Origin: Paenibacillus sp. OV219
Lineage (GTDB): Bacteria > Bacillota > Bacilli > Paenibacillales > Paenibacillaceae
Direction: 5' to 3'
Assembly: GCF_900110075.1 (NCBI RefSeq)
Contig: NZ_FOCJ01000002.1
Span: 372,001-436,000, forward strand
DNA: 64,000 nucleotides
The notes beneath the pieces were generated by a model. The model made no database searches and was not told where the DNA came from. It was given only the letters and a program-made list of their open reading frames with translations. A program made the translations under genes and the position numbers. Positions 16,909 to 24,725 of the stretch are shown piece by piece (positions within the stretch are counted from its first letter, which is position 1; each line of letters starts with the position of its first letter).

Positions 16909-17355
16909 ATGGCATATGTGAAAACAGCGTGGCAAGACAGGGTAGTCCAGTTTCCAAACCGGTATGACAAGAGTGGTGAAACGTCTGGTCAGGTTACGCT
17001 TGTTCCCAATACGGGGACAGTAACTCAGGCAGGTACGCCGCTGAATGCCGGAAACATGGCTAAGATCGAGAACGCTCTGGGTGATCTACTGGGCGTTGAC
17101 AATACCAGTGTTAGAAAGCAAGGATCGGTTTCTTTGGACACGGATACCAGAACCGTTGTGATTACGAGGAACGCGTTGTACAAAGTGTCCCTGATCGAGG
17201 AAAAGAACGGTTCAACGGTGATCAAGTCCACGACAATCAATTACACAAACGGTATCATTTCTTCAGTCGTAGAAGTCGCAGGTGGAACTACCGTGACAAC
17301 AACGCTTAACAGAACGAACGGAAAAATAACAAGCGTAACCAAAACAGTGGTATAG
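16909..17355 (+). CDS. Tail fibre N-terminal / adaptor protein
   Basis: The 148-residue protein starts with AYVKTAWQDRVVQFPNRY and contains GTVTQAGTPLNAGNMAKIENAL, a motif that recurs in Firmicute tail fibres and attaches them to the baseplate. The C-terminal half is beta-stranded with two repeats (YTNGIISSVVEVAGGTTVTT and RTNGKITSVTKTV). Its ATG comes directly after the stop of the preceding gene. Confidence 0.65.
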   Translation: MAYVKTAWQDRVVQFPNRYDKSGETSGQVTLVPNTGTVTQAGTPLNAGNMAKIENALGDLLGVDNTSVRKQGSVSLDTDTRTVVITRNALYKVSLIEEKNGSTVIKSTTINYTNGIISSVVEVAGGTTVTTTLNRTNGKITSVTKTVV

Positions 17356-17365
17356 GAGGTCAAAC

Positions 17366-19057
17366 ATGAGTGACGTATTATCAGCAGTTCTCGCAGCCGA
17401 GTTCAGCGGAAATCCAATCAACGTTGAAAAGTATTACCCGTATGACACAGCTATGCCACCCGTGCCAGGATACACGGTTCGCTTAAACAACAACGGGACA
17501 GTGAGTAAGAACGTACCCTTAGTATCGGCACAAAAAATGCAGGATGCTTTGTTCAGCTCGGCTCTGACAGCAGCAAACAAACCGAATGTCATTGCAACTG
17601 TAAAAATATCCGGCGGCAATTATTTGTATATTGCGAGTGACGGTTCTTCCTCCACTGGTGGTTATTTTGCAGGAGTAATGACACCAACAGGAGTGCTCGG
17701 AACTAAAACTGCGTTGACAGGTTTTACATCAGATGGAACTACTAGCTATAAGAACCTAGCAAGACAATCGAAGGAAAAACAACTCATAGCTCTGGATTCA
17801 ACAAGATACTTGTTAACTACCGTTAACGGAGCGGCTAGTGCTATTCAAGGTGTTGTGATCACTGTCTCGGGCATGACGGTATCAGTCGGTACGGTAACAA
17901 CATTAATTACGACTGCTTCTTCCGTATTTGACATCTGTGAACTAGTTGCAGGATCTAAGTACCTATTAGGTTATACATTAACAGCCGGAGGAACAGCAAG
18001 GTGCATAGCCTTCAGTATTTCTGGAAGCACAATAACAGTGGGGACAGAACTTGTTTTGAACGCCTTGAGTGGAAACATCAATATAGGTTGCTGTAACTTA
18101 ACTACTGACAAAGCTTTGATAACATACTCTGAAACCGCAACACCGAAGACCTTTTCTATTGTTGTAACTGCATCCACGCTCACACTGGGTAAAGGAACGG
18201 CTCTGGACATGACAGCGTCTATACCCTATGTCAGTGGTTATTATCACAACCTTATCAAAGTAGGCACAGACAAGGCTATGATTATCACAAAGAATTCGGG
18301 TGCCACAGGATCGGCAGCTATATTGACAGCGGCTTCTTCCACTCTTTCCTTGTCAGGTTTGGTCACAGGCATACCAACATCTTCTTGGGGTTCCAACCTT
18401 TCGCCGTATTACCTTACCATATCTTCTGGGGCAACGAACAACTACCTCATGTATTCTCCTGCGGCGGCGGTATCCGTTCAAGCATATGTGCTGTCAGTGG
18501 TGGTAGCTACTGGTGTGATCACGTTTGGAGCAGCCACAACCACCTTAGCATCATCGACTATGACAGATTGTGACATTACCATATCATCCACTGGAACAAT
18601 ATATATTAACAAGGGGGATACTGGACTTATATCGTCATGCACGATCTCAGGGTTGACGCTCTCGGCTGTATCTTCACCTCAGATGAATAAGTATACGTCA
18701 TTCTTGCTCGGCACCTACACAGCTTTTGACGGTGGTGGTGGTACTTGCATTCTAGTGGATGAAACGAACAATCAAGTACTTTTGTTCATAAATGCAACAG
18801 GTAGTAGTAAGTATGTAACACAATACGCCATTGTTGATTTTTCGAGGATGGGTGAGTATGCGAGCGGTGTACTGATTGGCTTATTGCAGAATAACGGTAA
18901 CATTTTGTTGAAGGGCATTTGCGACTCGTTCACTGGATTGAATGTAGGTACTAATTACTCTTATTCAACAGTGAGTGGTGCTGTTCTCAACTCTGGGGCT
19001 ACACTCGGATTTGCGCTATCGTCAACAGAACTGATAGTGAAAGACTACTTATTCTAA
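17366..19057 (+). CDS. Receptor-binding tail protein, beta-repeat rich (563 aa)
   Basis: The protein is Ser/Thr/Gly/Val-rich with many short beta repeats of the type D-x-x-[KR]-[AY]-L-[IL]-[TG]-Y followed by VTVSGxTxTxG, as in beta-propeller or solenoid fibres. AGGAGGTC precedes the ATG. Its place after the fibre adaptor and before XkdX suggests host recognition. No enzyme motif is visible. Confidence 0.6.
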   Translation: MSDVLSAVLAAEFSGNPINVEKYYPYDTAMPPVPGYTVRLNNNGTVSKNVPLVSAQKMQDALFSSALTAANKPNVIATVKISGGNYLYIASDGSSSTGGYFAGVMTPTGVLGTKTALTGFTSDGTTSYKNLARQSKEKQLIALDSTRYLLTTVNGAASAIQGVVITVSGMTVSVGTVTTLITTASSVFDICELVAGSKYLLGYTLTAGGTARCIAFSISGSTITVGTELVLNALSGNINIGCCNLTTDKALITYSETATPKTFSIVVTASTLTLGKGTALDMTASIPYVSGYYHNLIKVGTDKAMIITKNSGATGSAAILTAASSTLSLSGLVTGIPTSSWGSNLSPYYLTISSGATNNYLMYSPAAAVSVQAYVLSVVVATGVITFGAATTTLASSTMTDCDITISSTGTIYINKGDTGLISSCTISGLTLSAVSSPQMNKYTSFLLGTYTAFDGGGGTCILVDETNNQVLLFINATGSSKYVTQYAIVDFSRMGEYASGVLIGLLQNNGNILLKGICDSFTGLNVGTNYSYSTVSGAVLNSGATLGFALSSTELIVKDYLF

Positions 19058-19072
19058 GAGGAGGTAATTGAT

Positions 19073-19375
19073 TTGAAAAAGATTCTAGTTTCAAAAGGTG
19101 ACAACGCTGTGCTTTACATTAGCAACATTGCTGAAATGGTGGAGAACGGTATCAACGTAGGTGGAATGATTTTTGGTGCAGTAGAGAGTATCGATGTGTT
19201 CGACGTTGACCAATCTCTGATTCCTGAAAACTGTATTGGAAAGTACAGCTACAATCCTACAGATGGTTTCACGGTCAATCTGAACTGGCAACCAAGTGCC
19301 ACAGAAGCTGTCACGGATCTACAAAACCAACAGGCACAAATCATTCTGGCACTGGTCATGAACGACCTGATGTAG
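19073..19375 (+). CDS. XkdW-like small tail protein
   Basis: TTG start at 19073 after GAGGAGGT. The 100-residue product ends with ATEAVTDLQNQQAQIILALVMNDLM, the helical C-terminus found in the small proteins that precede XkdX in PBSX-like phages. The middle has YNPTDGFTVNLNW, a beta segment. Function in the baseplate is unproven. Confidence 0.6.
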   Translation: MKKILVSKGDNAVLYISNIAEMVENGINVGGMIFGAVESIDVFDVDQSLIPENCIGKYSYNPTDGFTVNLNWQPSATEAVTDLQNQQAQIILALVMNDLM

Positions 19376-19408
19376 AGAGAGTCTGGGAGAAAGGAAGGAG
19401 GGGATATC

Positions 19409-19540
19409 ATGGATTGGTTCAAGATTGTAAAGTCGGCTTACGATGCCGGAAGCTACACGAAAGAAAACGTGCGAGTGTTCGTGGTCAAGGGCAAGATCAC
19501 TGCGGCCCAGTACGAAGAGATCACTGGAGAAGCTTATTAA
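19409..19540 (+). CDS. XkdX family protein (43 aa)
   Basis: The 43-residue sequence has the XkdX signature: MDWFKIVKSAYDAGSYTKE, a KGKITAAQYEEITG segment and a short end. XkdX proteins are universal small partners of tail genes in PBSX-like phages with unknown function. AAGGAAGGAGGGG precedes the ATG. Confidence 0.9.
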   Translation: MDWFKIVKSAYDAGSYTKENVRVFVVKGKITAAQYEEITGEAY

Positions 19541-19551
19541 AAGAATTGACC

Positions 19552-19580
19552 AAGGAGTCCCCATAACGGGGGCTTCTTTT
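19552..19580 (+). terminator. Terminator after xkdX
   Basis: GTCCCC and GGGGGC pair around ATAAC and are followed by TTCTTTT. Confidence 0.7.
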
Positions 19581-19663
19581 AATTGATCGGGGCAACCACT
19601 TACCCGTGAGAAAGAAATTAAATCGATTGTAGGGCGAGAATGATTCTCAAAGGAGGTAGCGGT

Positions 19664-19921
19664 GTGGAAGTCTATCTTGGAGTAGTTGGGTCAGTTGTGA
19701 CAGGCGTGGTCACATATCTGATAGCACGGGGCAAGCAACACAATAGTAGGGACATGTTCTATGAAAACAAAATCACCTCGCTCATGGAAAGCCAGGAGAA
19801 GAAGATCACAATGCTTCAAGAAGAGGTAGCACGATTAACCACCATTAACCTTCAATTGCTCGAGAAGGTCATTCACTTAGAAGGGGAGTTGGCAAGATAT
19901 GATTCAAAAATTACTGGTTAG
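19664..19921 (+). CDS. Membrane-anchored coiled-coil protein next to the holin
   Basis: The GTG at 19664 is chosen over the ATG at 19640 because AGGAGG lies seven bases before it. The 85-residue product has one N-terminal membrane helix (VYLGVVGSVVTGVVTYLIA) and a long coiled coil (KITSLMESQEKKITMLQEEVARL). Its layout resembles XhlA/haemolysin-like holin partners. It overlaps the holin gene by 23 bases. Confidence 0.65.
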   Translation: MEVYLGVVGSVVTGVVTYLIARGKQHNSRDMFYENKITSLMESQEKKITMLQEEVARLTTINLQLLEKVIHLEGELARYDSKITG

Positions 19922-20105
19922 GCTGCGGAACAAAGGTGTACTGGTATCGTTGTTTTCTGGCGTCATCCTTATATTAACCAACACTGGCACAATTGATGTA
20001 GGTTTGGCTCATCAATGGGACGTAACGTTTAACATCATCCTCAGTATGCTTGTCGGGCTTGGTGTAATTGGTGACCCAGAAAGTCATGTCACGAGGGGAG
20101 AATAG
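19899..20105 (+). CDS. Holin (phiLC3 / phage_holin_1 type)
   Basis: A 68-residue protein with two hydrophobic segments (GVLVSLFSGVILILTNTG and FNIILSMLVGLGVIGDP) and the conserved GDP-x-S near the end, as in phiLC3-type holins. It would permeabilise the membrane to release the endolysin. It is on the plus strand in the late operon, whereas the endolysin is on the minus strand. Confidence 0.8.
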   Translation: MIQKLLVRLRNKGVLVSLFSGVILILTNTGTIDVGLAHQWDVTFNIILSMLVGLGVIGDPESHVTRGE

Positions 20106-20107
20106 AG

Positions 20108-20395
20108 ATGACACGATTAGATCCAATTAAACGGGGGGACACGTTCTCTCTTGTCGCAACATTTGACACGACTGTGCAAGCAGCTGAACTACGGTCAGAG
20201 GTACGGGACGGTGCAGGATCGCTGTTGGACACATGTACCATTACACCAATGACAGATGGAGTATTTCAATTCATGGTCAACGACACTTCTGGATGGAGAG
20301 GAACGGTATACATGGATATTCGCAGAACTTATGGTGGCATCACTGAAACATCTGACACAATAGAGATTCCGATTGTGAGGGCGATTACACTATGA
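20108..20395 (+). CDS. Baseplate / fibre-associated small protein
   Basis: A 95-residue beta-rich protein (RLDPIKRGDTFSLVATFD, GVFQFMVNDTSGWRGTVYMDIRR, TIEIPIVRAI) with the look of the N-terminal domain of BppU-type baseplate proteins. It overlaps the collagen-like gene by four bases (ATGA). Confidence 0.6.
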   Translation: MTRLDPIKRGDTFSLVATFDTTVQAAELRSEVRDGAGSLLDTCTITPMTDGVFQFMVNDTSGWRGTVYMDIRRTYGGITETSDTIEIPIVRAITL

Positions 20396-21645
20396 TGAAT
20401 GTATCGTTAAATCAAAGTGGAGTCAAGATATTCCCCAACGTTAACATTGCCGGTCAGAAGGGTGAGAAAGGTGACCCAGGTGACACTGGTCCAATAGGTT
20501 TAACTGGTCCAAAGGGTGATACTGGAGCTGCTGGTAGTTCTGAAACATTGGTCGTTTATCGTTGCATGAACCTTGACGGATTGAGTGACGGCGTGGAAAC
20601 AAGTGCTACTTATTTCAAACAGTTCACAGTGGCTGAAGATTGCGTGGGCATCAAGTTCGTGTACGCCAACCACCAGACCACTACAGCAGGAGATGTGGCA
20701 AACCCTGACCCAATCACAATCAAGGCAAGCGTCGATCTTGGTGGGGGAGTTCTGATCCCAATTAGGTTCAACGGACTGAAGACTGTTACCATCGATGGTG
20801 GCGGTTTCGTGACAAGCGATGAGATTGGAATCACTCTTACCAAAGCAGCTACATTCTTCACACGAACTTATGTGTCTGTAGCGGCGAGTAGGAAGTGGGT
20901 AAAAGGTACTTCTAACTGGATCAACGGTGAGGGCAAACATGTTGGAGCAGATGTTACAGAAGGTGGTGCTCTTACCATTGTGTCAGACAACGGTGGGTAT
21001 TACAAACCTGTTGCCATCATCGGCAGGATCAGTGTGAAAAGTCAGCCCATGAAGAGTGCATTACTAGTGGGGGACAGCATCATGTGGGGGACAGGTGACA
21101 GTACAACTTCTCGAGACTACATGGGATACACACAGACAGCCCTGTACAGTAAGCGGAAGCTTATGGTCATAGCTCGTCCGAGTGAATTGGTTCAAGGTTT
21201 CGATGTGGTAACAAATCGCATGTTCCGTATACAAAGATTGAAGCATTGTGACTTTGTCGTGTCCAATTACGGAATCAACGACATCAGAGCAAACCGAACA
21301 CTGGCTCAGGTTAAAGCAGACCTGTTGACCATGTGGAACATGTTTGACAAGCTTGGACTTCCTGTGTTCCATAACACCATCACGCCAGCAACGACTTCCA
21401 CAGATGCTTGGGCAACAACGGGAAACCAAACTCCAGAAGCTACCAATGCTGTGAGGGTGCAGGTAAACGATTGGATACGGACACTTCCAGCACCTTTGAG
21501 TGGCTATTTCGAGGTTGCTGATTTGGCAGAAACGGCAAGGAACAGCGGAATCTGGAGAGCAGGATATACGTCTGATGGTTTACATCCTAATGCAACAGGG
21601 CATACAGCTTTGGTGACTGGCATAGACGTTACGAAATTACCATGA
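20392..21645 (+). CDS. Collagen-like tail fibre with SGNH esterase domain
   Basis: Residues 23-46 form a short Gly-X-Y collagen-like stretch (GQKGEKGDPGDTGPIG onward). The C-terminal half is an SGNH hydrolase: GDSIMWGTG carries the nucleophile Ser, YGINDIR the block-III Asn, and DGLHPN the Asp-His pair. Such fibres trimerise through the collagen part and deacetylate surface glycans, so this is likely a receptor-processing enzyme. ATG codons at 20392 and 20395 are both possible. Confidence 0.85.
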   Translation: MMNVSLNQSGVKIFPNVNIAGQKGEKGDPGDTGPIGLTGPKGDTGAAGSSETLVVYRCMNLDGLSDGVETSATYFKQFTVAEDCVGIKFVYANHQTTTAGDVANPDPITIKASVDLGGGVLIPIRFNGLKTVTIDGGGFVTSDEIGITLTKAATFFTRTYVSVAASRKWVKGTSNWINGEGKHVGADVTEGGALTIVSDNGGYYKPVAIIGRISVKSQPMKSALLVGDSIMWGTGDSTTSRDYMGYTQTALYSKRKLMVIARPSELVQGFDVVTNRMFRIQRLKHCDFVVSNYGINDIRANRTLAQVKADLLTMWNMFDKLGLPVFHNTITPATTSTDAWATTGNQTPEATNAVRVQVNDWIRTLPAPLSGYFEVADLAETARNSGIWRAGYTSDGLHPNATGHTALVTGIDVTKLP

Positions 21646-22004
21646 TGAGATCGTGCAAGTATTGTGGTCGGTATCATGACACATCATTCGTATGTCCAAG
21701 GAAACCTTCACGGGTCAAGGAGATGACTGACGCAGCTCGTTTTCGGGGACGTAGCGTGTGGAGGAACAAATCAATCGAGATCCGTACAAGGGACAAGGGA
21801 TTGTGCCAACATTGTAAGCCAATGGGCAAATACGCCTTTAATATTGAGGTGCATCACATTGTCAAACTGGAAGACGATATGCGTCTGGGATTGGTCAACA
21901 CTAATCTGATATCGCTCTGCAAGGCTTGTCACGTAATGGCTGACAGTGGGCAAATCGAGGTCAAGGTGTTGCAAGATATTGCGGCCCAACAGGAAAAAGG
22001 ATAA
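21642..22004 (+). CDS. HNH endonuclease
   Basis: The 120-residue protein has a Cys pair (CKYCGRYHDTSFVC), RDKGLCQHC, the HNH core VHHIVKLEDD, and NLISLCKACHVM, giving two zinc-binding Cys pairs. In cos-type phages an HNH protein assists the terminase in DNA cleavage; here it is the last late gene, not beside terminase. It overlaps the fibre gene by four bases. Confidence 0.88.
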   Translation: MMRSCKYCGRYHDTSFVCPRKPSRVKEMTDAARFRGRSVWRNKSIEIRTRDKGLCQHCKPMGKYAFNIEVHHIVKLEDDMRLGLVNTNLISLCKACHVMADSGQIEVKVLQDIAAQQEKG

Positions 22005-22009
22005 ACAAG

Positions 22010-22046
22010 AAGACCCCAATCCATAATAGGAAAGGGGTCTTTTTTG
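22010..22046. terminator. Bidirectional terminator between late operon and lysis operon
   Basis: AAGACCCC and GGGGTCTT pair around a 16-base loop; T-runs lie on the right, A-runs on the left. It separates convergent transcription of the late genes (+) and endolysin operon (-). Confidence 0.8.
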
Positions 22047-22190
22047 TTACTGCTTTGGTCTGCCTGATTCTTCGCGGACACGATCTGCAACGGCGTGGAT
22101 CACACCTTGATCAATCTTGTTCTTTGTCTGACCCCACTGGAAACTGAGTGCTTTGAGGATTACGTCAACCTCTTTGTCAGTTAACTTCAT
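22047..22190 (-). CDS. Possible internally initiated C-terminal subunit of the endolysin (47 aa)
   Basis: Same frame as the endolysin. The Shine-Dalgarno-like CCTCCT complement is at 22201-22206 and the ATG at 22190-22188 (minus). The product begins MKLTDKEVDVILKALSF. Some phage endolysins make such a subunit to build a multimer with extra wall-binding domains; this copy is inferred from the ribosome binding site alone. Confidence 0.45.
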   Translation of the reverse strand: MKLTDKEVDVILKALSFQWGQTKNKIDQGVIHAVADRVREESGRPKQ

Positions 22191-22670
22191 ATCATCGTCA
22201 CCTCCTATAACAGGGGTTGTGACCACAGGTGTCAGAAAGACTGCCCGTTCTTTGTTCCTGCGATTCAACAATCCCTGGAGCATTACGCCACCAGCACCGT
22301 GACACCACTTTGGAAATTCATCAGCAGCAGCCATAAAGCTTCCTAAGTTGACGAACAGTAACAAGGATGATCTCTGCAATCCACCAACCCCAACGTTATA
22401 TGCAAATGATACGAGAGCGTCAAACTGGTTCTGATTTATCGGCACATGGACAAGAGCATTAACACCTGCGACATAGGACTGCATGTCATTGTAGAACATA
22501 TCGTCCGCTTGCTTCTGTGTGATCTTCTGTCCTTGCTTTACATCTGGTCCATAATGTCCATATCCGATTGTCCAATACTTTTCAGCCGCAACGGGCTTGT
22601 AAGCAGTTAACCTACAGCCCTCGAAGTTTTGGATAAACCGCAATCCAGCTTTACTGATCTGGTTCGGCAT
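22047..22670 (-). CDS. Endolysin, GH24 lysozyme, with internal translation start
   Basis: The 207-residue enzyme begins with a lysozyme domain: FEGCRLTAY supplies the catalytic Glu (residue 17) and YWTIGYGHYG the Thr/Gly loop. The Asp usually found between them is not obvious (PVAAEK instead). Residues 45-140 complete the GH24 fold (NQNQFDALVSFAYNVG, LLNRRNKERAVF). The C-terminal 60 residues are an extra helical domain. Within the gene, AGGAGGTGA lies 10 bases before an in-frame ATG at 22190 that would give a separate 47-residue domain. Muramidase function is firm; the domain role is inferred. Confidence 0.9.
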   Translation of the reverse strand: MPNQISKAGLRFIQNFEGCRLTAYKPVAAEKYWTIGYGHYGPDVKQGQKITQKQADDMFYNDMQSYVAGVNALVHVPINQNQFDALVSFAYNVGVGGLQRSSLLLFVNLGSFMAAADEFPKWCHGAGGVMLQGLLNRRNKERAVFLTPVVTTPVIGGDDDMKLTDKEVDVILKALSFQWGQTKNKIDQGVIHAVADRVREESGRPKQ

Positions 22671-22884
22671 CTTGAACTCCTTTCACCAGTGTGGAAACAG
22701 AGGACTTGAATTGGGCAATATAATAGTCAATAGTGGCTTTTGCTTCTTCCTCTGATGTTAAACTGCTGTCGATGATGTTGCCGACAATACGTGCGTCCTC
22801 TTCCGAGTAATAGTCATTTGTGTTATATCCTAACATTGCAAGTGCAGATCCATATGCACCAAATTCGGCAAGTACTTTATTCAT
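22651..22884 (-). CDS. Hypothetical lysis-operon protein (77 aa)
   Basis: Overlaps the endolysin start by 20 bases and the upstream gene by eight bases. The 77-residue product is helical, acidic (YYSEEDARIVGNIIDSSLTSEEEAKATIDYYIAQF) and without membrane segments or known motifs. It belongs to a six-gene minus-strand unit. Confidence 0.65.
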   Translation of the reverse strand: MNKVLAEFGAYGSALAMLGYNTNDYYSEEDARIVGNIIDSSLTSEEEAKATIDYYIAQFKSSVSTLVKGVQDAEPDQ

Positions 22885-23095
22885 CTTTGGTTAGCTCCTT
22901 TACAATTTCTATTAGTTCTTCTTCCATTTCCTCAACATCTTGCGGGGCCAGATACTCACCCAGTAGTTCGTCCATCTTCTCGAACTGTTCAATGGTCAAA
23001 CCGGCTTCATCGACATCAATGTCCGCATCCATCAGGTGAAGCGCGTAGGCAAGGAACATGAACCGTCGAAGATTCATTCTCAAGTCTTGCTTCAT
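22877..23095 (-). CDS. Hypothetical acidic lysis-operon protein (72 aa)
   Basis: The 72-residue product has a basic start (KQDLRMNLRRFMFLAYALHL) and a strongly acidic C-terminus (LAPQDVEEMEEELIEIVKELTKDE). It begins inside the stop of the preceding small membrane gene (ATGA). No family recognised. Confidence 0.65.
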   Translation of the reverse strand: MKQDLRMNLRRFMFLAYALHLMDADIDVDEAGLTIEQFEKMDELLGEYLAPQDVEEMEEELIEIVKELTKDE

Positions 23096-23265
23096 TTTGT
23101 TACCGATCCTTTGAATCGATTAATCAACACTCCGATAACGCCACTAGCGAACCAACAGATGTAATAACCTTGATGATCCAAACCAACCGTGTTGTGCAAG
23201 AACGTGTCTAATCCAATCAGGGCAAGCAACCACCCTATGAATACTCCCATTACTGCTGATACCAT
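23092..23265 (-). CDS. Two-helix small membrane protein of the lysis operon (57 aa)
   Basis: ATG at 23265 follows AGGAGGAAGAG at good spacing and the stop overlaps the next ATG. Two hydrophobic segments (SAVMGVFIGWLLALIG and YYICWFASGVIGVLI) and a basic tail (NRFKGSVTK) fit a small holin or antiholin next to the endolysin. Holin function is inferred. Confidence 0.6.
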   Translation of the reverse strand: MVSAVMGVFIGWLLALIGLDTFLHNTVGLDHQGYYICWFASGVIGVLINRFKGSVTK

Positions 23266-23463
23266 TTACTCTTCCTCCTTTGGAATGATGTGGGCATCTT
23301 CTACGATTTTGACTTTCAATTCCCTGTCTTCGAGTGATACGCAAATTATCATTCCAGTTTCTTCGTCAAAAGCAGCTACCTCATAACCTTCTTTGATAGC
23401 CTCTTTTAAATCTTTGTTCTGTTCGATATACCGATGCCAATTTTCAAGAAGTCTCTCAAGCAT
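23266..23463 (-). CDS. Hypothetical lysis-operon protein (65 aa)
   Basis: A 65-residue soluble protein (LENWHRYIEQNKDLKEAIKEG, then beta strands MIICVSLEDRELKVKIVE). A TAAGGAGGAG ribosome binding site precedes the ATG. Its stop is adjacent to the next ATG. No family recognised. Confidence 0.6.
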   Translation of the reverse strand: MLERLLENWHRYIEQNKDLKEAIKEGYEVAAFDEETGMIICVSLEDRELKVKIVEDAHIIPKEEE

Positions 23464-23477
23464 TGTTGCACTCCTCC

Positions 23478-23627
23478 TTATAGTTTGTTTTCATCGATTG
23501 GTGTCATCTCTGTCCAATCTTCTGGTGCGTATCTGATCAATCCACTTTCCAACTTCTCGCGGAAATAATGGTCTTCAATGTAAGTAAAATCAAATTGACT
23601 GTTCCACTCCTTGTCCGTTTGTGTCAT
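23478..23627 (-). CDS. First gene of the lysis operon, hypothetical (49 aa)
   Basis: A 49-residue acidic protein (MTQTDKEWNSQFDFTYIEDHYF...DWTEMTPIDENKL). GAGGTG precedes the ATG at 23627. It is the first coding sequence after regulon promoter copy 9, only 33 bases downstream. Function unknown. Confidence 0.6.
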   Translation of the reverse strand: MTQTDKEWNSQFDFTYIEDHYFREKLESGLIRYAPEDWTEMTPIDENKL

Positions 23628-23659
23628 CACCTCGCTCTGCTCCTTTCCCGTGAGTGTCT

Positions 23660-23698
23660 TACACCCGTGTAATCACAGAGCGAGTGGATGAATCACAA
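23660..23698 (-). promoter_or_regulatory. Phage regulon promoter, copy 9 (lysis operon)
   Basis: On the minus strand: TTGTGATTC, 12 bases (ATCCACTCGCTC), then TGTGATTACACGGGTGTA. Its orientation matches the minus-strand lysis genes, the strongest single argument that the element is a directional promoter and not a symmetrical operator. Confidence 0.8.
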
Positions 23699-23759
23699 TA
23701 GTCAAATAGTATCAATGACAAAACCTATCAATTATGCTTTAAAAGACTTAGTGCAAAGT

Positions 23760-24386
23760 TTATAGCCCAAAGGACATAGCAAGTCCTTTAACCGTCTTCA
23801 AGGTATTCTTTGGTGTGTTGACGCTGCAGCCGACTATGTCACAGATCTCGTTGTTCCCGTACCCAGCAGTATGTAGTTCAAGGATCTGACGTTGCTTGTC
23901 TGTAAGCGTTCCCAAGAATGTCTTCAGTTCGTTGCCCAGTTCCATCTGGTTGATCCTGGTGTCATTGTCGTGGAGGTTCGTTTCCCATTCATAAGCATCA
24001 CTGTTCAACGTGTCCCCGGTTGGTTCCTTCTCCGCACCTTTCAACATGCTGAACACGATTGTTTTATTGTGGGGCATCAGGTCACGTTTGATGTGGTTAA
24101 CTGTTCGTTGCTTGATCAACCGGCGAATGAAGATAACGGTGTGGAAAGAGGAGGGCTTCTTCATAATCGTTTCCCAGATCTGAGCGATGAGTGTTCCCTC
24201 GAGGTCGGCCATCTTACCTTGGCCGTATTTGGCACGGGCTGTTGCAGCTGATCGTTTACATTCTCTCATGATTGCGTCAACCAGTTCATCATTGTTCAAG
24301 ACTTTTGCATCATTGTTTGTAGTATGTACACCAGTGTTCAAAACCTTTTCACCATTGTTGTTACCGTAGTTAATAGTGTTCATCAT
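23760..24386 (-). CDS. Phage ECF-like sigma factor
   Basis: The 208-residue protein has a helical region-2-like stretch (residues 55-105: DLEGTLIAQIWETIMKKPSSFHTVIFIRRLIKQRTVNHIKRD, the usual W...F..W/RR...N.I.R pattern) and a region-4 helix-turn-helix at the end (LGTLTDKQRQILELHTAGYGNNEICDIVGCSVNTPKNTLKTV). It therefore looks like a complete two-domain sigma factor able to direct RNA polymerase to a phage promoter set. It lacks a copy of the regulon element upstream and has instead an extended -10 promoter, so it would act as the early switch. N-terminal 30 residues are Asn/Thr-rich and unassigned. Confidence 0.75.
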   Translation of the reverse strand: MMNTINYGNNNGEKVLNTGVHTTNNDAKVLNNDELVDAIMRECKRSAATARAKYGQGKMADLEGTLIAQIWETIMKKPSSFHTVIFIRRLIKQRTVNHIKRDLMPHNKTIVFSMLKGAEKEPTGDTLNSDAYEWETNLHDNDTRINQMELGNELKTFLGTLTDKQRQILELHTAGYGNNEICDIVGCSVNTPKNTLKTVKGLAMSFGL

Positions 24387-24441
24387 TGTCTTTTGCCCCT
24401 AGCAATTTGTATTTCAGCTCTATTAGGCTAATTGCAAAGCC

Positions 24442-24448
24442 TGTCGAA
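24442..24448 (+). promoter_or_regulatory. Spo0A-box core in the sigma-gene promoter
   Basis: TGTCGAA, seven bases, lies about ten bases downstream of the expected start of sigma-gene transcription. Short motif, so chance occurrence is possible; see also 24675. Confidence 0.35.
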
Positions 24449-24459
24449 CTGAGAGACAA

Positions 24460-24490
24460 AGTATACCATGCAAAAGACTTTGCTGAATAC
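24460..24490 (-). promoter_or_regulatory. Extended -10 promoter of the phage sigma factor
   Basis: On the minus strand TGG directly precedes TATACT at 24465-24460, an extended -10. A good -35 is not visible. It reads towards the sigma gene, 75 bases away. Confidence 0.55.
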
Positions 24491-24674
24491 AGGAATTATT
24501 TACCAGTGTTCGTATTTTATCAAAAGACTGCATTTTGATAATACCGCATAATCACTAGGGTGATATCTTACATAGTGCCAAAGTATGGGAAAAGTGTTCT
24601 CATACCAAAGATATTGCAACAGGTCAATATCTAATATTAGGACGTATGTCGCATTATCGGATAGCACATTACCT

Positions 24675-24683
24675 TTTGTCGAA
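24675..24683 (+). promoter_or_regulatory. Spo0A box (full TTTGTCGAA)
   Basis: TTTGTCGAA matches the full Spo0A box. It lies 43 bases before arm B of the inverted repeat, in the phage control region. Confidence 0.45.
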
Positions 24684-24725
24684 ACAGGTTAGGAAATGGA
24701 GGGTCAGAAAAGCCAGTAATACCAA

